Below are positions 37,301 to 47,188 of a stretch of 64,000 nucleotides of DNA, in pieces; the stretch's first letter is position 1; every line of letters starts with the position of its first letter. Under the pieces are notes generated by a model. The model was not told the DNA's origin and ran no database searches. It saw only the letters and a program-made list of their open reading frames with translations. Position numbers and translations under genes: made by a program. Location of the stretch: positions 372,001 to 436,000 of the forward strand of contig JADJYC010000003.1 of NCBI GenBank assembly GCA_016719925.1, in the 5' to 3' direction. This stretch comes from Crocinitomicaceae bacterium. GTDB lineage: Bacteria; Bacteroidota; Bacteroidia; Flavobacteriales_D; Crocinitomicaceae.

Positions 37301-38466
37301 TCCGTCCGGTACTTCTGACAGCATCTGCTGCCGCGCTTGGTTTTTTACCAATGGCAATTTCTTCTTCAGCGGGAGCAGAAGTACAAAGACCACTTGCTAC
37401 AGTTGTAATTGGCGGATTGATTTCAGCAACCCTTTTAACACTTTTAGTTTTACCGGTAATCTATCATCTGACTATGTCAAAAAATGAAATGAAAAAGAAA
37501 AAAGCAAGACACGGTATGATTCTTACTCTTGCCATTCTGACAATGAGTCCAGGACTAAAAGCACAGACAATTGATGAAAATACAGCAGTGGATCTTGCAA
37601 TTAAAAATAATCCTTCGGTACAGATTCAGGTTTTAAAATCAGAGCAGGTGAATTACATCAACAAGGCATCTTTCCAGCATGATAAGCTGGGAGTTACGTT
37701 TGGTTATGGTCAGATTAACGCTCCAGTGAATGATTACCAGATTAATGTGAATCAGCAATTTTATTTTCCAACTGTTTACGGTGCGCAGAAAAATGTAAAT
37801 AATAACCGCACAACTTTGGCTGAATCAGAACTCACTCTTTCTGAAAAACTGATTGAAACGGAAGTAAGGTCAACCTATCAGCATCTCATTTATCTGAAAA
37901 CACAAATACAGACACTGGAAGAACTATCAGCAGAATTTTCACGATTTGAAGAAGTGGCAAAAATCAGATATGAGGCCGGTGATGCAACCCTGCTTGAATA
38001 TTCCGCTGCTGTGTCACGCAAAGCTGAAATTGACCGCAGAATCATTTATGAGAAAGGCAATTTTCAGATTTATCTGAACAGTTTAATCACCCTGATCAGA
38101 CAAAATGATTTTATGGATATTGCAGATTCAGAGCTGAAAATTCTCAACCTGCCGGATACAAATTCTATTCAATCAAATCCTTTACTCAATTATTATCAGC
38201 AGCTGATTTCTCTTTCTGAATCTGAAATCAGACTGGCAAAAAGCGGCTATCTGCCTGACCTGGCATTTGGTTATACCAATCAGCAGATTGAAGGAGTAAA
38301 AGGATTAAATGCATACAGTGTTGGTATCCGTATTCCGCTTTTTGTAAATGAAAAAAGTGCGGCAGTCAATGCGGCTGTTTTACAAGAGGAAATTTACACT
38401 CAGGAATCACTTCTTGCTGAACAGCAAATCAGAAATGAAAAAAAAATTTATGAAAAATCTAACTAA
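34370..38466 (+). CDS. CzcA-type heavy-metal RND pump fused to TolC-like outer-membrane factor (two frameshifts)
   Basis: The joined protein is about 1364 residues. The N-terminal thousand or so are a CzcA/CusA-family RND pump: NIPIDAVPDVTNNQVQI at the start and, in TM4, AVDFGIIIDGAIIIVE, the DFG...DGA form of divalent-cation pumps rather than CusA. After the last pump helix (LLVLPVIYHLTMSKNEMKKKK) comes GMILTLAILTMSPGLKAQ, which looks like an internal signal peptide. About 300 residues of TolC-like outer-membrane factor follow (IDENTAVDLAIKNNPSVQ). Frame changes at A5 36808-36812 and TTT 37015-37017 are each cured by removing one base. No stop or start signal separates the two parts. Confidence 0.85.
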
Positions 38467-39598
38467 AATTCAACTGATACTTGCAGCCGCAATATTGTCT
38501 GCATGTTCAGGCAATGTTATAACAAACACAGCAACAACAGAAATTGAGAACACAAACCACTCCGTTCAACTAACACAGGAACAAATCACTGCCATGGATA
38601 TTCAATCTGCAAGACCGGAAAAAATGAATCTGGCATACAGTATTGAAACAAATGGCATGCTGGAATTGCCACCTCAGAACAAAGCAACTCTTTCAGCCAT
38701 CATAAGCGGAAGAGTGAAAAACATTCTGGTGATTCAGGGAGATTATGTAAAAAAAGGACAACTTCTTGCTTCACTCGAAAATCCTGATTTCCTGAAACTG
38801 CAGCAAGATTATCTCACAGCAAAAAACGATGTGAATTATTTTGAAAAGGAATTTGAACGCGCAAAAATTCTCAGAGAAAAAGAAATCAATTCTGAAAAAT
38901 CATTTGCCAAAACAGAAACGGATCTGAAAGATGCACAGGTAAGATGCAATGGTTTAAAAGCACAACTTGAACTGATTGGAATTAATCTGAAACAACTTGA
39001 AGCCGGTGAGTTCACTTCAGCGGTTCCGGTGCGTTCACCCATAGATGGTTATGTGCGCACTGTTGAAATAAATCTTGGGCAATACATTAATCCGTCTGAC
39101 GCACTTTTTGAAATTGTGGACAATGAACATCTGCACCTGAGTCTAAATGTTTTTGAAAAAGACATTGCAAAAATCAAAGAGGGACAAAACGTTCATTTTT
39201 ATACTTCATCTAATCCGGAAGATGTTTTGGAGGGAACTGTTTTTTCAGTTGGAAAAGCATTCGAAAAAGATCTGAAAGCAATAAAAGTGTATGCAGATAT
39301 TGCTGACAAAAGAGAGTATCTGATTCCCGGCATGTATGTGAACGGTCATATTGAATTAGACAGTAACATGACTTATGTATTACCAAAAGAAGCTTTGATT
39401 GAAGAGGCAGGAATCTGGTATGTTTTTTCACCGGGTGAGAATAACAAACTGAGTTTTGAAAAAATACAGGTACAACCCGGTGCATCAGAAGGAAACAAAA
39501 CAGAAGTGATATTTATAAATTCAGAAGACGCGCAGCGTGAATTTGTTACAAAGGGCGCCTATTACCTGAATGCAGAGATGAATAAAGAAGCAGAATAA
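38450..39598 (+). CDS. RND efflux periplasmic adaptor (CzcB-like lipoprotein)
   Basis: About 382 residues from ATG 38450, which gives the lipoprotein signal KNLTKIQLILAAAILSAC. ATG 38435 would add five residues. A lipoyl-like half-motif (GRVKNILVIQGDYVKKGQLLASLENPDF), a helical hairpin (about residues 120-175) and the matching half (PVRSPIDGYVRTVEINLGQYI) are typical of membrane fusion proteins. It overlaps the end of the pump gene by 17 bases. It bridges the pump to the outer membrane. Confidence 0.88.
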   Translation: MKNLTKIQLILAAAILSACSGNVITNTATTEIENTNHSVQLTQEQITAMDIQSARPEKMNLAYSIETNGMLELPPQNKATLSAIISGRVKNILVIQGDYVKKGQLLASLENPDFLKLQQDYLTAKNDVNYFEKEFERAKILREKEINSEKSFAKTETDLKDAQVRCNGLKAQLELIGINLKQLEAGEFTSAVPVRSPIDGYVRTVEINLGQYINPSDALFEIVDNEHLHLSLNVFEKDIAKIKEGQNVHFYTSSNPEDVLEGTVFSVGKAFEKDLKAIKVYADIADKREYLIPGMYVNGHIELDSNMTYVLPKEALIEEAGIWYVFSPGENNKLSFEKIQVQPGASEGNKTEVIFINSEDAQREFVTKGAYYLNAEMNKEAE

Positions 39599-39655
39599 TG
39601 TGTTAAAATCTGCCGTGACATAACAGAAAACTGTTTCTTATATTTGGTATCTGTT

Positions 39656-40875
39656 ATGAAAAAGACATTTCTTCCAATCCGCTGAACATTGTGGTAATTG
39701 TTGCCGCACTGGGATATTTTGTAGATATCTATGATTTGATTCTTTTTGGTATCGTGCGTACGCCAAGTCTGACTGCCATTGGTGTTCCATTGGATCAAAT
39801 GACAGAAGTAGGAACAAGACTGATGAATGCGCAAATGCTGGGTATGCTTTTGGGCGGAATTGTGTGGGGATTTTTAGGTGATAAAAAAGGCAGAATGTCT
39901 ACCCTTTTCATGACCATTCTTTTGTATTCACTGGCCAATATTGCAAACGGATTTGTCACCAACGTTGAGCAATATGAATGGCTGCGTTTGATTGCCGGAT
40001 TTGGTTTGGCGGGTGAACTTGGAATTGGAATTACGCTGGTTTCTGAAGTACTTTCAAAAGAGCACCGCGCTTGGGGAACAGGAATTGTAACCGGTGTTGG
40101 AATTGCCGGTGCTGTACTTGCTTTTTTAATAGCAGAATGGGGTTGGCGTGAGGCGTATTGGGTTGGTGGTGTTTTAGGTTTGCTGTTATTATTCCTGCGC
40201 GTTTATGTTCATGAATCAGGCATGTTTGACAAGCTCAAGGCATCTTCTCAAAAGCGCGGAAATTTTATTGTCGTATTGAAAAATCCAAAAAAATTATTGA
40301 GGTACGTTGCCAGTATTTTTGTAGGACTACCCGTTTGGTTTGTAGTTGGAATATTAATTATTCCCTCTGAAGAATTTGCAGCAGCACTTGGCGTATCGGG
40401 CGCTGTGAGCGGAGGAAAAGCCGTGATGATTCATTATATGGGTGCCGCATTTGGTAGTTTAATTACCGCTTTTATCAGTCAAAAATTAAAATCAAGAAAA
40501 AAAGCATTACTCATTTCTGTCACAGCAATGGCCGCATTGTGTATTTGTTTTTTTAACGCTCAGGCCATTTCACCATTTACCTACTATACCATTTCATTTT
40601 TATTGGGAGTAACAATGGGTTATTGGGCCATTTTTGTTACTGTTGCATCTGAACAATTTGGAACCAATATTCGCTCCACAGTCACCACCACCGTTCCCAA
40701 TTTTGTGCGTGGCGGTTTAGTACTTATGTCACTCTGGTGGCTTGCCATGAAACCCTACTACGGCATTGTCACATCAGCAATGATTGTAGGCGCATTTGTT
40801 TTTGGAATTGCCATTCTATCCATTTTTGTTTTGGAAGAATCTCATGGGAAAGATTTGGATTATCATGAGGAGTGA
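39656..40875 (+). CDS. MFS transporter (frameshift near the start)
   Basis: About 406 residues, 12 membrane spans. Motif-like features include YFVDIYDLILFG in TM1 and WGFLGDKKGRMST (the loop 2-3 signature GxxxDxxGR). ATG 39656 reads MKKT and then meets a stop; adding one T at 39668-39670 gives MKKTFSSNPLNIVVIVAALGY. It follows the metal-efflux genes by 57 bases. It belongs to the sugar-porter/organic-anion branch by look, and the substrate is not known. It need not be related to metal efflux. Confidence 0.8.
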
Positions 40876-41101
40876 GGGTGCCGTTTTTGTTAATTATGCT
40901 GAAGTAATTTCAAAATGAAAAGATAATTCTCAAATCACTTCTCACCCTGTTCTTAAACAATAAAATCATCCAATCCAAAATAGATCTCTGAACTGTCTAA
41001 GCGAATTAGTGTACTCTAGAGTTGTATAAAATTGAATTTTAATGATTTTCTAAACTGATTAGAATCACATAAATTTAAATGAACATCTAAATCCAGACAA
41101 T

Positions 41102-42214
41102 ATGAACCTCAGGGCATTTTTACTTCAACTCACCATTCTCAGTACTTTCATTTTTACTGTATCTTCAACTGGTTCTGCTCAATGGATAACTTCTGCGCAA
41201 ACTGGTAACTTCTCTGATCCGGCAACCTGGAGTTGTAATTGCGTTCCAGCAACAACTGACAGTGTGATAATATATGATCATACTGTTTATATGGATTCAG
41301 ATCTTCTGGTTGAAGGCGGAATTTTTCAGATTGGTGTTGGTCCGAGTGTACTGGTGGACGCAAATAACGAATATGAAATAAAAATCAACGGAGGTTACTT
41401 CATAAATAATGGAGATGTTTTGGCAATGAAACTGAACCTTGATTCTGGAAAAATTGCTAATTCAGGAAACCTGATGATTGACACTCTTATTTCCAGAGAT
41501 TCAATAAGCAATACAGGATTTGGTCAAATTACAGCAAACTTTCTCTTTCATATGCATTCATTAAATGGAAATGATATTTTCATTAACGAAGCTAATATTG
41601 AAGTGCAGCAGGATTTTGTTAATGCCGGAAACTTTAAAAACGCTGCTTATGTGGCGGTCTACAATAATTTTGAAAATTGCAATTATCCTGGTAATAAAGC
41701 AGTCTTTGAAAACAATTTCGAAGTTTGTATCCACGGTGATTTCATAAATTGCGGGCCAGGAAATTCATCCGCTCAGGGAGACTCGCTTACCGGTGACAAT
41801 GGGAAATTTTTCCTGAATGGAAACTCAACCAATAATGGAATTATTACAGGAAATCTGACTATTTATTCCGGCGGTGGTATTAATTTTCAAAATGGATTTA
41901 TCGATGATTCAGACATCAATTATGCGCCTGCAGTTCCTTCATGTTATATTGGAATTGCAGAAGATTCACCTATGAGCATGTCAATCTATCCTAATCCCTT
42001 TCAAGAATCTTTTTACATTGAGACAAATCAAAACAATCTGATCTATTCAGTTGAAATTTATACTATAACGGGCCAATTAGTTTATTCCATGTCCAATATT
42101 TTTTCATCTCAATTTACTATTGAAGATCTAAATTACCTTGAACAAGGCTTATATACAGGAAAATTTGTTGCCAGCTCAGGTGTTGATCAATCATTTCTGT
42201 TAATCAAAGAATAA
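41102..42214 (+). CDS. Secreted protein with T9SS type A sorting domain
   Basis: 370 residues: a signal peptide ending STGSAQ, then GNFSDPATWSCNCVPATTDSVII, a beta-helix-like middle rich in Asn/Gly, and a C-terminal T9SS type A sorting domain from about residue 296 (SMSIYPNPFQESFYIE, ending SFLLIKE). The protein should be exported and attached to the cell surface or released by type IX secretion. It is a paralogue of 61234-62247, sharing the N-terminal GxFxxPxxWxCxCVP and the central FxNC repeats. It stands alone, and the gap 40876-41101 shows no features. Confidence 0.8.
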   Translation: MNLRAFLLQLTILSTFIFTVSSTGSAQWITSAQTGNFSDPATWSCNCVPATTDSVIIYDHTVYMDSDLLVEGGIFQIGVGPSVLVDANNEYEIKINGGYFINNGDVLAMKLNLDSGKIANSGNLMIDTLISRDSISNTGFGQITANFLFHMHSLNGNDIFINEANIEVQQDFVNAGNFKNAAYVAVYNNFENCNYPGNKAVFENNFEVCIHGDFINCGPGNSSAQGDSLTGDNGKFFLNGNSTNNGIITGNLTIYSGGGINFQNGFIDDSDINYAPAVPSCYIGIAEDSPMSMSIYPNPFQESFYIETNQNNLIYSVEIYTITGQLVYSMSNIFSSQFTIEDLNYLEQGLYTGKFVASSGVDQSFLLIKE

Positions 42215-42365
42215 CAGATTCAACCCTCAATAAGTATCAAAATAAAAACAACTTGATGCTTACCTTTCGATCAGTTTCTATATATTCATTGTCATTTGTA
42301 AGGTAATGTGTTTTTTTCTGTCAAACGAGTATCTTTATACCACACACAACTGAAAAATATTTGAA

Positions 42366-42698
42366 ATGAAAACCTACTACAACCCTGAAGACCTTAAAAA
42401 ATTTGGAAACATCTCTGAATTTGAACCTAATCTGGCAAAAAAATTCTTTGATTATTACGGAGACGTTTTTAAAGACGGTGCTTTAACTGCAAGAGAAAAA
42501 TCGTTGATTGCTCTGGCCGTTGCGCACACCGTTCAGTGTCCGTATTGCATTGATGCCTATACCCAAGACACCATGGAAAAAGGATGTGATGAAGCACAAT
42601 TAATGGAGGCAGTGCATGTAGCAGCAGCTATTCGCGGAGGAGCATCACTCGTTCATGGCGTTCAGATGATGAATAAATACAAAGATCTTTCGATGTAA
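42366..42698 (+). CDS. AhpD-like protein of arsenosugar-type cluster
   Basis: 110 residues of the carboxymuconolactone decarboxylase/AhpD fold, with the redox motif CPYCIDAYTQD and conserved AAAIRGGASLVHG. AhpD-like proteins with this spacing accompany ArsS-type radical SAM proteins in clusters assigned to arsenosugar biosynthesis. The gene is eight bases before arsS. The role in that pathway has not been shown for this protein, to my knowledge, so it is inference from context. Confidence 0.8.
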   Translation: MKTYYNPEDLKKFGNISEFEPNLAKKFFDYYGDVFKDGALTAREKSLIALAVAHTVQCPYCIDAYTQDTMEKGCDEAQLMEAVHVAAAIRGGASLVHGVQMMNKYKDLSM

Positions 42699-42705
42699 TC
42701 AATTC

Positions 42706-43743
42706 ATGAGTTTGAAATCACTTCACGCACAAAATCATTCTCTTTCGCTTTCCAAAGAACAACTTCATGTTCTGGAAAAGACATCTTATGTTTCCTTCAG
42801 TAAAAAATTAAATGAATCAGGTTTATTTCCACTCACCGTTAAACCGCTTGAAATTTTTCAGATCAATGTTGGTAAAATGTGCAATCAGGTTTGTAAACAT
42901 TGTCATGTAGATGCAGGACCAGACCGCAAAGAAATCATGACTCGTGAGATCATGCTGCAGTGCTTGTCAGCTATTGAAAAATCAGGTGCACACACAGTTG
43001 ACCTCACAGGCGGAGCGCCCGAAATGAATCCGGATTTCAGATGGTTTGTCGAAGAAATTTCAAAACTTGGAAAGAAAATTATTGTACGGTGTAATCTCAC
43101 CATTATTGTCGCTAATAAAAAATACAATGATCTGCCGGAATTTTTCAAACAGCATAAAATTGAAGTAGTGTCATCTCTCCCCTATTTCACATCTGCAAAA
43201 ACAGATTCGCAAAGAGGAGAAGGTGTTTTTGAAAAATCGATTCAAGCTTTAAAAATGCTAAACGATGTTGGTTATGGTAAGCAGGATTCGGGTTTGATTT
43301 TAGATCTGGTATACAATCCGGCTGGTGCATTTTTACCGGGAGATCAATCTGGCTTGGAACGTGAATTCAAAAACAAATTAAAAACCAATTTTGATATTGA
43401 ATTCAATAATCTTTTTACGATCACCAATTTACCTGTAAGCCGATTTCTGGAATATCTGGAACGCAGCAGCAATTTTGAATCGTATATGGAAAAATTGGTC
43501 AATGCATTTAATCCTTCTGCAGCAGCAAATGTGATGTGCAGAAATACAATTTCAGTTGGCTGGGATGGTTATTTATATGATTGCGATTTTAATCAGATGC
43601 TTGAATTAAAAGTGGCATCACCCATTAATCATGTCAATAATTTTGACACTTCAATGCTGGAAAAAAGAGCAGTCATTACCGGTCAGCATTGTTATGGCTG
43701 CACCGCCGGTTCGGGCTCCAGCTGCGGAGGAACAGTAATATAA
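42706..43743 (+). CDS. arsS: ArsS-like radical SAM protein (arsenosugar biosynthesis)
   Basis: 345 residues. The radical SAM motif is CNQVCKHCHVDAGP, followed by VDLTGGAPEMNP. The C-terminal cysteine-rich region includes NVMCRNTISVGWDGYLYDCDFNQM and CYGCTAGSGSSCGG. This is the layout of the radical SAM/Cys-rich proteins named ArsS, which form a 5'-deoxyadenosyl arsenosugar precursor from dimethylarsenite. A methyltransferase ArsM is not in the window, so the full pathway cannot be confirmed. It is flanked by an AhpD-like gene and a glycosyltransferase. Confidence 0.85.
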   Translation: MSLKSLHAQNHSLSLSKEQLHVLEKTSYVSFSKKLNESGLFPLTVKPLEIFQINVGKMCNQVCKHCHVDAGPDRKEIMTREIMLQCLSAIEKSGAHTVDLTGGAPEMNPDFRWFVEEISKLGKKIIVRCNLTIIVANKKYNDLPEFFKQHKIEVVSSLPYFTSAKTDSQRGEGVFEKSIQALKMLNDVGYGKQDSGLILDLVYNPAGAFLPGDQSGLEREFKNKLKTNFDIEFNNLFTITNLPVSRFLEYLERSSNFESYMEKLVNAFNPSAAANVMCRNTISVGWDGYLYDCDFNQMLELKVASPINHVNNFDTSMLEKRAVITGQHCYGCTAGSGSSCGGTVI

Positions 43744-43747
43744 AAGT

Positions 43748-44353
43748 ATGCACACAAACCGCCTCATCGTCTTTATAAAAAATCCAACAGCCGGAAAAGT
43801 TAAAACACGTCTGGCAGAAATGATTGGTGAACAAAAAGCGCTGAAAATTTATCAGCATCTTCTGGATCATACTTTAAGAGTTTCTTCATCAGCAGACGCA
43901 GATAAAATTGTGTATTATTCTGATTTTATTCCGGCCAATGATGTTTGGAAAAAAGCCGGATTCGAACAGGCGCTTCAATCCGGAACAGATTTGGGTGAAC
44001 GCATGACTAATGCTTTCAGATCATCTTTTATTAAAGGCTATGAAAAAATAATTCTAATCGGCAGTGATTGTTTTGAAATTGATCCGGAACATATTGAAGA
44101 TGCTTTTTCCAAATTATCAGATCATGATTTGGTAGCAGGCCCGGCAAAAGACGGTGGTTACTACCTGATTGGAATGAAGGAACCAAATCCGGAAATTTTT
44201 GCTGATATAAAATGGAGTCAGCCGGATGTTTTAAAAATTACCCCTGAAAAGGCAAGCTCTAAAGGACTAAAAACTGCCTTGACAGATGAACTTTCAGACA
44301 TTGATGATTTTTCAGATCTGATGAATTATCCGGTACTGATGAACCTGTTATAA
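43748..44353 (+). CDS. DUF2064 glycosyltransferase of arsenosugar-type cluster
   Basis: 201 residues: IVFIKNPTAGKVKTRLAE at the start, and GSDCFEIDPEHIEDAF and VAGPAKDGGYYLIGM in the nucleotide-sugar-like domain. This is the DUF2064 family (TIGR04282), related to nucleotidyl/glycosyltransferases and often found beside arsS. It starts five bases after arsS. Its acceptor and donor are unknown. Confidence 0.82.
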   Translation: MHTNRLIVFIKNPTAGKVKTRLAEMIGEQKALKIYQHLLDHTLRVSSSADADKIVYYSDFIPANDVWKKAGFEQALQSGTDLGERMTNAFRSSFIKGYEKIILIGSDCFEIDPEHIEDAFSKLSDHDLVAGPAKDGGYYLIGMKEPNPEIFADIKWSQPDVLKITPEKASSKGLKTALTDELSDIDDFSDLMNYPVLMNLL

Positions 44354-44440
44354 ATCCGTTTTAACCCTGATTATCTGATTTCATTGATTCAGCGGTGTGT
44401 TGGCCCAATCCTGCATCTCCCAAAAACCAAGAATAATCCT

Positions 44441-44448
44441 TATTTTTG
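44441..44448 (+). promoter_or_regulatory. -7 promoter box for def
   Basis: TATTTTTG fits TAnnTTTG and ends 18 bases before ATG 44467. Confidence 0.45.
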
Positions 44449-44466
44449 TAAAAATTTTTTACCCCA

Positions 44467-45063
44467 ATGGTATTACCAATAGTTGCCTACGGTTCGCCAA
44501 TACTGAAAAAGGAAGCGGAGGAAATTGATGAGCATTATGAAGGTTTGGAACAACTGGTAGCAGACATGTTTGAAACAATGTATGAGGCCAGCGGAGTTGG
44601 TTTGGCTGCTCCGCAGATAGACCGTTCGATTCGTGTTTTTATTGTAGACGGTTCACCTTTTGCTGAAGTAGAAGAAGGGGCAGAACCTGATCCCATGGCT
44701 GCCGGACTTGAGAATTTCAAAAAGGTATTTATTAATCCAATCATAGAAGAAGAATCTGGTGAAGAATGGGCTTTTGCTGAAGGATGTCTGAGCATTCCGA
44801 AAATCCGTGAAGATGTAATGAGAAAACCAAAAATTAAGATTTCTTATTATGACTTGGAATGGAATTTACATGAAGAAGAATACGAAGGATATGCCGCACG
44901 GATTATTCAGCACGAATATGATCACATTGAAGGAATTTTATTTACCGATCATCTCAGTCCGCTGAAAAGAAGAATTTTAAAAAAGAAACTTACCAATATT
45001 TCAAAAGGCGAAGTGGACGTTCCATACCGTATGAAATTTCCAAATCTTCAGAAAAAAAGATAA
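44467..45063 (+). CDS. def: Peptide deformylase
   Basis: 198 residues with all three metal-enzyme motifs: GVGLAAPQ, EGCLSIP (metal Cys) and QHEYDHIEG (the two metal His and catalytic Glu). Removes the formyl group from new proteins. The C-terminal tail is basic. It is followed three bases later by a TPR lipoprotein gene. Confidence 0.95.
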   Translation: MVLPIVAYGSPILKKEAEEIDEHYEGLEQLVADMFETMYEASGVGLAAPQIDRSIRVFIVDGSPFAEVEEGAEPDPMAAGLENFKKVFINPIIEEESGEEWAFAEGCLSIPKIREDVMRKPKIKISYYDLEWNLHEEEYEGYAARIIQHEYDHIEGILFTDHLSPLKRRILKKKLTNISKGEVDVPYRMKFPNLQKKR

Positions 45064-45066
45064 TGT

Positions 45067-45651
45067 ATGAAAGCAGATAAATTTTTAATGATTCGTTTTT
45101 TAGTGCCGGTGATGCTGGTTCTTTCAATTGTTGCATGCGGCGGTGAAGAGGTGATTTATGATGAAAAACAGGATGATTATGTTTCACACGTGGATTATGA
45201 TACTTTCTGCATGGAGTTGCAGGAACTGGAGAATAAAATTTTATCTCAGCCTGCACCGGATGAAAACTTATTAAAAGAAGCCACCACAAAATTTCAGGAT
45301 TTTGCAGGCTATTTTCCAACGGATCCAAAAGCGCCTGAATATCTTTTAAAGGCATCTGATTTTGCACTTGCTCTAGGTCAGATTGAAAAAAGTATAAAAA
45401 TTCTTGACCGCATTATTACAGAATATCCTGACTATAACCGCATGGAAGATGTCATGTACAATAAAGCAGATCACCTTGATTTTAATATGCGTGATACCAC
45501 CGCTGCAAAAATTGCCTATCAGGAATTCATTGATAAATTTCCAAATTCAGAACTGGTGGATGATGCCCAAAGCAGAATTGAAAACATCGCTTTATCACTT
45601 GAAGAACTTGCAGAAAAATTCAGCAAACAACTCGAAGAAAAACCACAATAG
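45067..45651 (+). CDS. TPR lipoprotein
   Basis: 194 residues. The lipoprotein signal has its Cys in IVACGG. About three TPR-like units follow (ATTKFQDFAGYFPTDPKAPEYLLKAS; SIKILDRIITEYPDYN; AKIAYQEFIDKFPNSELVDDAQSRI), in the style of BamD or YbgF. The conserved spacing KFP(N/T) marks this group. It probably binds envelope proteins; the exact partner is not known. It lies between def and the first of two paralogous membrane proteins. Confidence 0.75.
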   Translation: MKADKFLMIRFLVPVMLVLSIVACGGEEVIYDEKQDDYVSHVDYDTFCMELQELENKILSQPAPDENLLKEATTKFQDFAGYFPTDPKAPEYLLKASDFALALGQIEKSIKILDRIITEYPDYNRMEDVMYNKADHLDFNMRDTTAAKIAYQEFIDKFPNSELVDDAQSRIENIALSLEELAEKFSKQLEEKPQ

Positions 45652-45653
45652 AG

Positions 45654-46388
45654 TTGGTAAAAAAATATTTCAAGACATATTATTCCTTACCTGACAAACA
45701 CAACAAAATTGACATTGTTTTTGAACGGGGATTCAGGAATATTCAAATACTGTATAACGGAAAAGAAATTGCCGTTTATCCATCTGCCTCATCTCTTTTA
45801 AAAACAGTGACTGTAGAAACACCGGATGAATCGCTGGTGAATATTCGTTTTCTGAAAGACACCACCGATTTTGAAGTTCACTTCAATGCAGTACAGATTG
45901 ATAATTCAGAATCCAAACCTGAAAATGCGGTTCCGAATTTAAAATGGCCCGTATTAGTTTGTATTGCCTGGTATGCTTTTGTAGTGATCATGTTTAGTAT
46001 CAGAACAAACGGACTGAGTCTGATTGCCCGTTACCCTGAAATGCTTCTGTCAGATCCCAAAATACTTTTCACATTTACCAGTTCATTTGTGGTTGGGACT
46101 ACACTGGCAACCAGCCTCATTTTTTTGAAATCAGGTAAAATGTTTTTCTATTATCTTGTCATAATTGTTACCATTATTGACGCCGCATATGGCCTGATGG
46201 TACCATTATATCAAAGTATTATTATGGGTTATGAATTTGACTTCACGGTAGTACTGTTTCTTTTTCCACTGGCAATAAAATCAGTAGTTATCTGGGTTTA
46301 TGTCAGCAATTTGAATTTATATAGACAATATCAGTTCAATAAGGCAACCATCAAACGAAAAACAAATAATAATCTGGTAGATCTCTGA
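45654..46388 (+). CDS. Membrane protein with N-terminal beta domain, tandem paralogue 1
   Basis: 244 residues starting at TTG 45654, right after the previous stop; no ATG is near, and the next gene begins at an equivalent residue. Residues 1-95 are a soluble domain (FKTYYSLPDKHNKIDIVFE; FEVHFNAVQIDNS), then about four spans. It shares spans and the N-terminal pattern with 46453-47187 and was probably made by tandem duplication. No known family is recognised. Confidence 0.6.
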   Translation: MVKKYFKTYYSLPDKHNKIDIVFERGFRNIQILYNGKEIAVYPSASSLLKTVTVETPDESLVNIRFLKDTTDFEVHFNAVQIDNSESKPENAVPNLKWPVLVCIAWYAFVVIMFSIRTNGLSLIARYPEMLLSDPKILFTFTSSFVVGTTLATSLIFLKSGKMFFYYLVIIVTIIDAAYGLMVPLYQSIIMGYEFDFTVVLFLFPLAIKSVVIWVYVSNLNLYRQYQFNKATIKRKTNNNLVDL

Positions 46389-46452
46389 AAATGTTGATCA
46401 GAACCAAACTGAATCGTATTTTAGTGGTTAAATACCCCGATTTGTAATTCCA

Positions 46453-47187
46453 ATGGAAGAAAAAAAATTCACCAAATCTTACTATTCACAGCCGGACAGA
46501 CTTCAAAAAGTAGATATCCTGATTGGAAGAGGATATAAAAATCTGGAGGTACACTTCAATGGTAAGAAAGCTGCTGAATTTGCAAATTCAGATATTCTTG
46601 AACAATCGCAGGAAATAAATTTTGACGGACATATAATTCATGTAAGATATCTTCCCAAAACAATGGAATTTGAGATTTTTCTGAACGGAACACAAATTGA
46701 TGACTCCGCCACCAGTCCCAAAAAAGTTCTAAACAGTTTGCAGATACCTTTCATTGTAGGAATTGTTTGGTATCTGGTTATTATTCTTTTTGCTATGAGA
46801 ATTATCAGTCCGCTCATGGCTTTCCGCGGAGGTGTGCTTGCCAACCTTTTATCAGCAGAAGTTTTCTACTACATAACAAGCAGTACAATTGTGATTGCTT
46901 CTGTGATTGGCGGATGGATTTTTTTAAAAAACGGAAGCAGTAATCTTTACCTTTTTGTAATGATTGTTGTTTCTATGGATCTGATTTATGGACTAATTTA
47001 TCAGATCCTTGCAATTTCAATAATGCCCGGACAATTTAAGTTACTGCTTATTTTGGGCGTGCTGACTTCATTAATTGCCAAGTCCACCATTTTGTTTTTT
47101 ATGATCAGAAACTGGACCAAGTTTAAAACCTATGCTCTGAACGTGATCAAAACAAAAGAATATAACCGATCTCAGGTACTCGATTAA
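46453..47187 (+). CDS. Membrane protein with N-terminal beta domain, tandem paralogue 2
   Basis: Also 244 residues, with the same plan: FTKSYYSQPDRLQKVDILIG, a matching FEIFLNGTQIDDS, and then about four membrane spans. Comparison with the preceding protein shows the same blocks in the same order. It starts at ATG 46453, 64 bases after paralogue 1. Function unknown; a membrane sensor or envelope role is only a guess. Confidence 0.62.
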   Translation: MEEKKFTKSYYSQPDRLQKVDILIGRGYKNLEVHFNGKKAAEFANSDILEQSQEINFDGHIIHVRYLPKTMEFEIFLNGTQIDDSATSPKKVLNSLQIPFIVGIVWYLVIILFAMRIISPLMAFRGGVLANLLSAEVFYYITSSTIVIASVIGGWIFLKNGSSNLYLFVMIVVSMDLIYGLIYQILAISIMPGQFKLLLILGVLTSLIAKSTILFFMIRNWTKFKTYALNVIKTKEYNRSQVLD

Positions 47188-47188
47188 C

